From the IMG/VR virus record IMGVR_UViG_3300042507_004218, positions 1-61,564 of that record: DNA of 61,564 bases. One strand, written 5' to 3'. How positions within the stretch are numbered: position 1 is the stretch's first letter; each line of letters opens with the position of its first letter. The notes below the pieces were generated by a model. It ran no database searches. It saw nothing but the letters and a program-made list of their open reading frames with translations, and was not told the DNA's origin. A program made the position numbers and the translations under genes. Source of the DNA: a virus. Below are positions 27,634-36,700 of the stretch, in pieces.

Positions 27634-30519
27634 ATGGAACCGCAAGAGTTTCTTGCGGCGGTATTGCCGCCGCCAGGGCACGGCTACTATTGCGTAGCCG
27701 CAATAACCCCCAAGAAAAAAGAGCACCACTTTGTTCAAGAAATCGAAGGGCTGCTGCCTAAGACGCAGCAGTGGCTAGACGAGCGCAAGGATGTGTACTT
27801 TGCGCTGTCCACGTTCAAGGAGCGGGGTTCTCGCGAAGCAGTCAACGCGGCATACATCAAGTCCGTGTTCATCGACATGGACGGCTACGCCTCCAAGAAG
27901 GCTGCAGCGGAGGCACTGAGCGCGTTCCTTGAGCGCACCGGCCTCGACACGTTCGGCACCCCATGGGTGGTGGCCTCGGGCGGCGGGCTGCACTGCTACT
28001 GGGCGCTGGAGGAGCCGGTCGAGATCGCGCAGTGGAAGCCCGTGGGCGAAGCGCTCAAGCGCCTGTGCAAACAAGAGGCGCTGGCCATCGACATGACGGT
28101 GCCGGCTGACGCCGCCCGGGTGCTGCGCATCCCTGGCACGTTCAACTTCAAGCCGAAGTACCCCGAGCCCAGGCCCGTCAAGCTGCTGGTCGAGGGCTGC
28201 ACGGTGCCGTTCGAGGCGTTCTCCCAGCACATCTTCTCGCTGGTGGGGGAGCCCGAGGCGCCCATGCCCACGCTGTCCCTGCCAGGGACACGCCCGACGC
28301 CCACGGCGACCGGCGTGAAGCTCATGGAGAACAGCACCACCCGGTTCAAGAACATCCTACAGCGCACCGTTGCAGGCGACGGCTGCGCCCAGCTTGCGCA
28401 CTTCGTCGAGCACGCGGCTGACGAGGGCATGGAGCCGCTGTGGCGCGGCTGGCTGTCCCAGGCGAAGTACTGTGCGGACAGTGAGCGCGCCGCGAAGTGG
28501 CTGAGCGATCTGCACCCCTACGACGCGCAGCGCATGCAGATCAAGCTGCGGGAGATCAAGGGGCCGTACCCCTGTCTGAAATTCGACAGTGAGAACCCGG
28601 GCGTCTGCGAGGGCTGCAAGCACTTCGGGAAGATCACCAACCCCCTGGCGCTCGGCAGAGAACTGATCACCGACAACGCACCGAAAGAGATCGAGATCAC
28701 GCCGGCTGATCCAGAAGATCCCGAGGCGCCACCGGTCAAGGTCATCCGCCCCACGCCCCCCAAGGGCTACTCATACGGCGCCAACGGCGGCGTCTACGTG
28801 GACAAGATGGTGGAGGAAGCCGACGGCACGAAGCGCAAGCGTCAGGTGCTCATCCTCCCCTACGATCTGTTCGTCGTGGACCTCCTGAGCAAGGAGGGCG
28901 AGCACACCGTCCACATGGTGGCCAACCGGCCCAACAAGGCCATCGACATCCTCATGGCGCAGCGCTACGCGGTGTCCAAAGATGAATGCATCAAGACCCT
29001 TGCGCAGCAGAACATCATCGCGTCTTACGGCCCCAACAACGATGTCAACCTCTACGAGTACGTCAGGGCGTGCGTGGTGGAGGCCAGCACATCCAAGCAA
29101 CCGGTCATCATTCCGCAGCAGTACGGTTGGCAAGAAGACGGCTCGTTCGTCTACTCGGGGCGGGTGTTCCGCCCCGACGGCACCTCCCGCACGGTGCCCA
29201 TGCCTGACCTAGCGAACCTCACGCGCAACACGCGGCAGCAGGGCACGCTGGAGGAGTGGCGCAAGCTGCCCCAGATGCTGATCAGGCGCAAGCTCTTCGA
29301 CCATCTGGCCATCGCCAGCATCGCCTTCGGCTCCCCGCTGATGCGCTTCACCCAGATGAGCGCGTTGACCTTCCATGCAGGCTCGACCGACTCGGGCACC
29401 GGCAAGTCGCTGGCCCTGTCGCTGCTGAACTCCGTGTGGGGCCATCCGATCCGATACCGCACGGGCAAGAGCACGAGCCCGGTGACCATGCAGCAGCGCA
29501 TGGGCAACCTCAACAGCCTGCCGTTCACCAGCGACGAGATCACGCACAAGTCGCGGCAGGACATGGAGTGGTTCCCGGGCTTCATCTTCGATGCGTCCGA
29601 GGGCCAGGGCAAGGAGAAGAGCGAGGCGCACCACAACCGCGAGCGCATCAACAACGTCTCGTGGTCCATGATCCCGCTGCTGACCTCCAACACGCACATG
29701 CACGACTACATGTCGGGCGCGCGCAACCACACCTCGCAGGGCGAACTGCTGCGCATGCTGGAGTGGACGCCGGAGGTCAAGCTGGAGTGGACGCCGGAAG
29801 AGGAAGAGCTTCTGAAGCTGCTGAACAACCACTACGGGGTGGCAGGAGAGCGCTACGTCAAGTGGCTTGTGCAGAACCAGGAGCAGGCGCGTAGCATCAC
29901 GATGCAGGTCATTGCGCAGATCAAGCGCGACTGGCAAATGAGCGGAGACGAGCGCTTCTGGGCTGCTGGCTGTGGCTGCGTGATCGCCGGGGCGATACTG
30001 GCGTCGAACAAGTACGCGAACATCATCGACCTGCCGGTGGACGGCATTATCGAGAGCCTGCACAAGCTGGTGATCAAGGCCCGCAAGATCGTCAAGTCGG
30101 GTACCCGCACCGCCGAGGATGTCCTGAACGCGTTCACCCGGGAGCACTTTGGTTCGTTCGTGGTGCTGCGCATCAGCAACGGGTCGCTCATGGCGGCACT
30201 GGGTAACGGCCAGGAGATCGACCAGACCATCACGCGCAGCAAGGTCATGGGGCGCGTAGAGCACGAGATCGCCAAGCGTGGCTACGTCGAGTACTTCATC
30301 GAGGAGCAGGTGCTCAAGGCGCACTGCGTGTCGATGTCGTTCGGCTACGAGGCGTTCAAGCGCAACATCCAGGCCATCCGAGGCTACGTCGTGCAGTTCA
30401 CGCGCAAGGACATGATGGCCAAGACCAAGGGTCCGCAGATGCGCGTGCGGACGATCAGCATCAGCCGCCCCATCGAGGACGACACGAATGCCGAGCTACT
30501 TCCCGTGGGACAAGCTTGA
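27634..30519 (+). CDS. Primase-helicase (AEP primase plus SF3/DUF927-like ATPase)
   Basis: 961 residues from ATG 27634 with GAGGGGG upstream. The N-terminal primase core shows IDMDGY (D81, D83) and SGGGLHCYWAL (H120), the DxD and s-x-H motifs of archaeo-eukaryotic-type primases. A cysteine-containing middle follows (CLKFDSENPGVCEGCKHFG). The C-terminal ATPase has Walker A GSTDSGTGKS (around 583-592) and FTSDEITHK as Walker B region, resembling DUF927 helicases. It unwinds and primes the replication fork. Complete in length. Confidence 0.88.
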   Translation: MEPQEFLAAVLPPPGHGYYCVAAITPKKKEHHFVQEIEGLLPKTQQWLDERKDVYFALSTFKERGSREAVNAAYIKSVFIDMDGYASKKAAAEALSAFLERTGLDTFGTPWVVASGGGLHCYWALEEPVEIAQWKPVGEALKRLCKQEALAIDMTVPADAARVLRIPGTFNFKPKYPEPRPVKLLVEGCTVPFEAFSQHIFSLVGEPEAPMPTLSLPGTRPTPTATGVKLMENSTTRFKNILQRTVAGDGCAQLAHFVEHAADEGMEPLWRGWLSQAKYCADSERAAKWLSDLHPYDAQRMQIKLREIKGPYPCLKFDSENPGVCEGCKHFGKITNPLALGRELITDNAPKEIEITPADPEDPEAPPVKVIRPTPPKGYSYGANGGVYVDKMVEEADGTKRKRQVLILPYDLFVVDLLSKEGEHTVHMVANRPNKAIDILMAQRYAVSKDECIKTLAQQNIIASYGPNNDVNLYEYVRACVVEASTSKQPVIIPQQYGWQEDGSFVYSGRVFRPDGTSRTVPMPDLANLTRNTRQQGTLEEWRKLPQMLIRRKLFDHLAIASIAFGSPLMRFTQMSALTFHAGSTDSGTGKSLALSLLNSVWGHPIRYRTGKSTSPVTMQQRMGNLNSLPFTSDEITHKSRQDMEWFPGFIFDASEGQGKEKSEAHHNRERINNVSWSMIPLLTSNTHMHDYMSGARNHTSQGELLRMLEWTPEVKLEWTPEEEELLKLLNNHYGVAGERYVKWLVQNQEQARSITMQVIAQIKRDWQMSGDERFWAAGCGCVIAGAILASNKYANIIDLPVDGIIESLHKLVIKARKIVKSGTRTAEDVLNAFTREHFGSFVVLRISNGSLMAALGNGQEIDQTITRSKVMGRVEHEIAKRGYVEYFIEEQVLKAHCVSMSFGYEAFKRNIQAIRGYVVQFTRKDMMAKTKGPQMRVRTISISRPIEDDTNAELLPVGQA

Positions 30520-30745
30520 GCGGGGGCAGGGCTTCTTCGTTCCCGCGCTTGACCTGGACGCCATGCGAGAAGCGGGACTGCTGGCTGCAGTCCCGCTGCG
30601 CTTGAAGGACGCCCGCGCTACCTACGGCATCAGGGACGGGCAGCTTGGGGTGCTGTTCTACCGGAAAGCCCCTGCACGGCCTGAGCGAGACGAATCTTCG
30701 CCTGACGCGCCCGGTCAAGCTCCGCCCGCTTCCGATCAGGCGTGA
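30488..30745 (+). CDS. Small phage protein with antisense-overlapping tail
   Basis: 85 residues from ATG 30488, overlapping the primase end by 32 bases. The core PSYFPWDKLERGQGFFVPAL and ATYGIRDGQLGVLFYRK forms a compact small domain seen behind phage primase genes. The last 28 or so residues are Pro/Ala/Ser-rich and lie antisense to the end of the giant leftward gene (30630-30745). The tail probably arose by read-through of an older stop. Function unknown. Confidence 0.7.
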   Translation: MPSYFPWDKLERGQGFFVPALDLDAMREAGLLAAVPLRLKDARATYGIRDGQLGVLFYRKAPARPERDESSPDAPGQAPPASDQA

Positions 30746-33700
30746 GGGTGGACGCCCGCACCTGACGTTCGAACTCGGTGATCTGCCCCATCTGCTCCCT
30801 GAACGCGCCTGCCACGGACGCCAGGGATAGCTCGTCGGCCTTCTCCTCGGCGTAGCGCTTGGCCTGCTCGGGCTTGTTTTCCGCGAGCATGCGCTTGTAG
30901 GTCTCCTGCACCTGACGGACCTTGTTCATGCGCTCGTAGACGAGGTCGATGATGCCGCTGGCGTCCTTGGGCTGGAACAGCGTGCCGACCAGCGGGAGGT
31001 CTGACGGGCGCTTGGTGGCAGGCGCAGGGCCCTCGCCAGTACCGGCAAAGGGCGCACTGAGCGCGGAGATGAGCGCCATGCCCATCTGGCCGGTGTAGCC
31101 GCTGATCAGGAACTCCAGCTTGATGGGGGAGAAACCCGTCATCTCGCCCACGGTTTTGGCAAGCTCCGTGGTGCTCTCCCGCGCACGGTACCCAGGTTCG
31201 ATGGCTTGCTCCCGAGCGGACTCGATGTCGCGCCCGGTGTAGGCCGACACCCCGAAGCCAACCTCCAACAGCGGCTTGACGGCTGCAGGGATCATGTAGG
31301 ACGAACCGCCAGGGATCATCTGCTGCACGATGTGCTTCAGCGCCTTGAGGGCTTCTTCGCCGCCTTCCTCGTTGGACAGGGTGTTCACGATGGCCTCGGG
31401 CAGCGCCTTGAAGATGTAGCCCAGTTCGAACGGGATGGGCAGGCGGATGGGCTGCTCGACGCCCGGGAGCGACACGAACCAGTTCCCGTACTTCTCCTCG
31501 GGCTTGGCGTTCTTGTACGCCTCGTCGTCCTGCATCGCCATGGCGTAGGCAATGCTCAAACCGAACAGCATCATGCCACGGGCAATCAGCTTCTTGCGCA
31601 CGCCCAGGCGCTCGTTCATCGGCATCTGGCCCGTGAACGACCGGTACAGAACGTCCAGGCCCTGAATCTGCGCGTTGAAGAAGGGGATCAGCGTGCTGGC
31701 CATGTGCAGGCTGGGCGACAGCCCGCGCCGGCTGAAGTTCATGGACTCCAGCGCCCTGTACGTGGCCTCCATCTCCGACAGGCCCTGCTTGAGGTAGTCC
31801 TCATACTGAGCGCGGCGAGTGAGCGCATCGACCTGAGCTGCCTTGCCCTCCAGATACGCGAGGCCGTTGGTAACGCTCAGCTTGCCCGCCTGCATCGCCT
31901 TGATCATGCGCGACATGTCCTCGGGCATGCCGGTGAAGACCTGACCGCCCGTGATGCCGCGCCGCTCCAGCACCCCTGCCTTGCCGATCTGCTTGAGCGC
32001 ACTCAGTATCGGCACCGTGTTGGAGCCGCTGGCAATTGCGGCTTGCGTAGAGTCCCGGAACAACATCCGTGCCATGTAAACCGGAGACGCCACGATCATG
32101 CGGCGCAGGAAGCGTGCAGGCATGCCCATGACGCGCACGAAGGCCGGGAACATCGTCGGGATGCCCGCCAGACCCTTGACCAGCAGGTCGCTGCTGATCC
32201 CCAACGCCTCAGTGTCCACCACGCCGAAGTGCTCGACGCCGTCGAGCTTGAACGTCACCGCGCCCGCCGGGGCGTTGCCGCCCTTGACCTTGCCAACAGT
32301 GGCGAGCCCGAGATCCTTGAACTCGAACATCAGGTTCTTCATGGCAAGGTTGTGCGTCGCCATGTCGATCAGCATCGAGGTGTTCTGGATGCTGCTGGTG
32401 ATGAAGTCCATGATGGGCTCGTCACCGCCCACAAGCTCCTGCAGATGCGGACTGTCCTTCAGGTTGCCGATGCGGATAGGCGTCTCCTTGCCGATCATGA
32501 GTTCGGCCACGCCGTCGCGTATGCGGTAGTAGGGGATGTAGTCGTTCTCCTGCAGCAGCTCGTTGGCTTGCTCCTTGCTCAGGGCGCCGGTCTGCACGTT
32601 GAAGTTGATCAGGTCGCGGTTGTACTGGTTGTAGATGTCGCGCACTTCGCTGAACGCGTCGCGCAGCACTGGGTTGGCGTCGATCTCGGCCTTGGCGGCT
32701 TTGAAGTCCTCCGGCGTCGGCATGGAGTCCAGGCGGCTCTCCAGGCTGTTCATGCGCTTCGTCAGCACCGTGCGCTGTTCAGCGGACAGCTTCGTGGACT
32801 TGAGTTCGTTCTCGATGCGCTTGATCTCGCCCTGCGCCCACACGCGGCCAAAGTTGAGCGTGTTGTAGCCCACGCGCTCGCCACGGATCGCAGCCATGTA
32901 GAGCGTCGCAAGCTTGTTGGACGCGTCGGCGCTGCCCGCTTCCTTGACCACATCCTTGCGCTTCAGGATGTCGAACGCCTGCTTCAGGTTGGCCCCGGGC
33001 TTGGCCTCGATGAGGTACTCCTTGGTGCCGTCAGGACGAATGATCTCCCTGCGTTCCGGCACGCCGTTCGTGATGGCCTGGGATGTGAAGTGCATCTGCT
33101 GGTCAACCATGCGCAGGTAGTACATCGCCTGCATGGCTTTCGTAGGGTCCGCGCCCGCACGCTTGAGCGCCTCCTCGGTGGGGAAGTACTTGTCGATGAA
33201 CTGCGCACGCCCGCCGATGCCAAGGAAGTTGTCGCGGATCTTGTCGATTACGCCCTTCTCTTTGCCCACCAGTTGATTGGCAACACGTGCTGCGGTGGGC
33301 AGGTTGCGGGAGAAGAGGATTTCTCCCGGCTCCGTACGGGCCTCGGCAGCGGGCGCTGCCTGCCCGCGCATCTCCATCTTCGCTGCACCGAACGCCATGT
33401 CCACGATGCCTTGCGCATCCAGCGTCTTGGGCGGCAGGCCAAACTTCTCCAGTGCGCGCCGGAAGAGCTGTGCGACGCGGCCCAGCCACTGCCCCAGCAC
33501 ACCCTTGGTCTCGGTGGGCTTGACGCCTGCGTTGACGGCCTCCTCGATGGCATAGGCCAGCAACTCGTCGTTGACCTGACCGGCCGGCGTCTCCGCTGCC
33601 TCCACACGTGCGCGTGCGGCCTGGGCCACCCGGGCCTCGGTACTGCCGTCGGTCTTTTTCTCCCAGGACTTGACGGCGTTGACCAAGGCGCTGTACTGGG

Positions 33701-36700
33701 CGTCGCCCAGCATGCTCTTCAGGCCCACGTGGGCGCCAACCTCGTGCAGCAGCACGGACAGCGCCTGCCCCTGGGGGATGTTCTCCGCGATCAGGAACGC
33801 CTTGTTGCCCGCGCTGTCCACGAAGCCGCGAGCGTCTGCCGGAATCTTGCCCTTGTACTGCGGGTTGGCCGCAACGAGCGCGTCCACCGAGTCGTAGATC
33901 TGCACCCGGCCCAGGTCCGGGAAGGTCTTCTTCAGCTCCGTGCGCACCGTTCCGGTGGTGGACGGCGTAGCGGTGGGGCCACGGGAGCGAAAGATCTCGT
34001 CAAGGGGCCGCGCATCTTCGTCTGCTGCCTCCGGCGTTTCTTCGCCTTCGACTTTTTGCGCAGTTTCCGCTTCTCGAAGCGCTTCGAGAGAAACAGTGTC
34101 TTCTTCCGCAGGCGCTTCTGCTTCCCTATCCGCTTCGTCCAGCAGCTTTCTTTCCGCAGGCGTCAAGCTTTCTCCGGCTTCGTCCTTAGCGCGTATCTCA
34201 GCAAGCCGCTCTTCTTTCTTGCGACGAGCAACCGTTTCTTTTGTACGGCTGCGATTGTCCTGCTCGATGAGGAACTGCTCCAGAGGCGTAAGCTCTTCGC
34301 CTCGCGCTTGCCGTTGACGCGCTTCGCGCAGCAAGCGTGCTTCTTCCACAGATGCTCGTTCTTCGACGCCAACTCCCTTACCTTGATAGACCGTCTTCTC
34401 TGCTTTGCGGGCTTCCGCCGCTTCGGTGCGCGTAAGGGCTTCGCCGGTAGTCTCCGGCGCTCCTGCCCGTGTGGCCGCTTCCCGAGCAGACGCTGCGCGT
34501 TCTGCCGCATCTGCCGCTGCTTTTTCAGCAGCACCGATCCTGCGCTTGGGCTGCGGTTGCGCACCTTTGAATGCACCGGAAGAAATCAAATCGGCTACTG
34601 CGTCGCGTTTGCGGACAGCAGTGGCAAGTTCCGTAATGTCTTTGTCGTAGCCTTTCCAGACGACTACTGACTGCATGACCTCGTTTCTGGCCAAGTTGTA
34701 TGCGCGTTCCGCTGCTTGCAGATCCGGTTCGATGGCGGCACGCGCCTCCGCTGACTTTGCGGCTTTGTACTTTGCCTGAAGTTCGTCGTACGGCTTGCGC
34801 TCTTTGATTTCCTTCAGCTTCATCTGCCGAACAGCATCAGTCTTATTGCGCAGCTTTTCAGCAAGCGTAGAGACACGCGACTGGAGTCCGCTGAGCACCT
34901 TTTGAGGGTCGCCCAGAAGTTGCTTCTGCTCAACAAGCGTGATACGCGGCTGTGGCTGTTCCCGAGACAAACGCTGCGCCTCAGTAAGCGCAGGGTAGAC
35001 AACTGCGCCAAGTTCTTGCGTTGGCGCAAAGCGCGTACTACCGGGAATTCCAGCACCTTCAACCGCACGACCTCCCGGTGCCGCCTGCATCCGTTCAAGC
35101 GCCTGCTGCTGCGCCACATAGCGCTTGGTTCTTTCGGTTTCCGCGAGGCCTCGCTTGACTGCTTCGCGCTCGCGTTGTGCCTTGGCCGACTGAGCAGCAG
35201 CGGCTGCGTCCGCCCGCGATACGGTAATCCCCGCCGTGCCCAAAGACTCGCGTGCCTTGCCAAGCTGTTCTTGAAGCGCTTCTATTCGCGCGTCCATGCC
35301 CGGTCTACCCGAAAGCTGCGCAATATCATTCAGCGCTTTTTCTACCGCTACGGCGCGGATCAGGTAGTCGGTTTTTGCAAGCAACGCTCCGCGTTCGGCT
35401 TCCGCAGCCTGAAGCTCCGTAGCATACACCTGCGCTACTTCAAGCAACTGGACCTTGTCTTCCGCCGACACATTGGCGGAATTTATTACGCGTGCTCTTG
35501 CACCGCGAACTTCTTCGATGCGACGAATGCGCTCATCTACATCCATCTTGTCGATGGCCGCTTGTGTAAGCGCAGGCTTAGCGTTCGGGATGTAGCTGAT
35601 CGAAAGTGGTGTCGTTATCTGAAGCGTTTCGCCTTTTTTGACAAGCGCGGTAAGCTCCTTGTCAGCTTTAACGATGGCGCGTGCGGCAACAAGGGTATCC
35701 TTGGCGGCTTGGATAGCTTTTAGTTCTTTTTCTTTGCGGGCAATTTCTTCTTTAAGCTCTTTCAGGCTTTTACGAGCTTTGTCAAACCGTGCCTGTTCAC
35801 GTTGAAGCATTGTCCTTGGACGGTCTTTTCCTTCCAAGAACTTTTTGAACGCTTCAGGGGTCTCAAGAATGAAGCCTTTTTCCGCACCTTCAGGGAACAG
35901 CGGCAGTTGGGCTTCAGTGTCAGCGCGACCTTGTTCAAACGCGGTCAAGGCAAGGCGGAGTTCTTGCGGAACGTCCAGATCAAACTCAGGCGTAGCTGCG
36001 CTAGGACCGCGCAGGGTGTCGGGGCCAATGGCGCTTTTCCCACGCCCCGGGACAGGAGCGCCAAATTCAAGCGCAGTGCCTTTTGGCACTGCTTGCCCTG
36101 CGCGTACTTCTGCTTCATATTCAGCGCCGAGGCGCTCGGCAGTTTCGGGCTTGGCGCCTTTCTTTGCTGCTCGTTCTGCGCGTTCACGCGCATACGCATA
36201 AGCGTCGCGTGCGGCATCCCCGCGAGACATTCCTTTACGCAAGTTGTCCGCAAAGCGCTGTTGTCGCGCTTCTGCCAATGTCAAATCTTCTTCTGCCGCC
36301 GTTGTGGGCTCCGCAGTAAATGCGCGTGCGTACGACGTACTCGTGATACGGCGCGGAGCACCTTCCCCGGGCTGTGTGGCTTCTACCTGCTTGAGAAGCG
36401 CGTCTACAAGCCCGTAATAGCTCTTGGGCGCAACTTGCGTTTCCGGGTAGATCGTTTTGCCGCTGGGCGTTTCAAAGCGCAACGGCTTCAGCTTCTGTTC
36501 TTCACGGCCAACTTGCGTATCTTGTGCAGGCAGTGTGCGCTCAACACGACGTAGCAGTTCGTAGATGTCTTGCGGGAGATCTTCTCGGGCAAGCGAAGAT
36601 GCCAGCCGCGTTTCAAGGTCTTTTGCAGTAAGCGGTTTCTCAACGGGAGGACGCCCTTCAACTTCTTCGCTCGGCGGCGAATACAGGCGGAACTCTCCCG

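Noticed and set aside
31206-34670. Very long plus-strand open frame antisense to the giant gene
   Set aside because: Its sequence is Leu/His/Arg-rich with no domain, and it mirrors the strongly biased codons of the real minus-strand gene; no ribosome site at its start.
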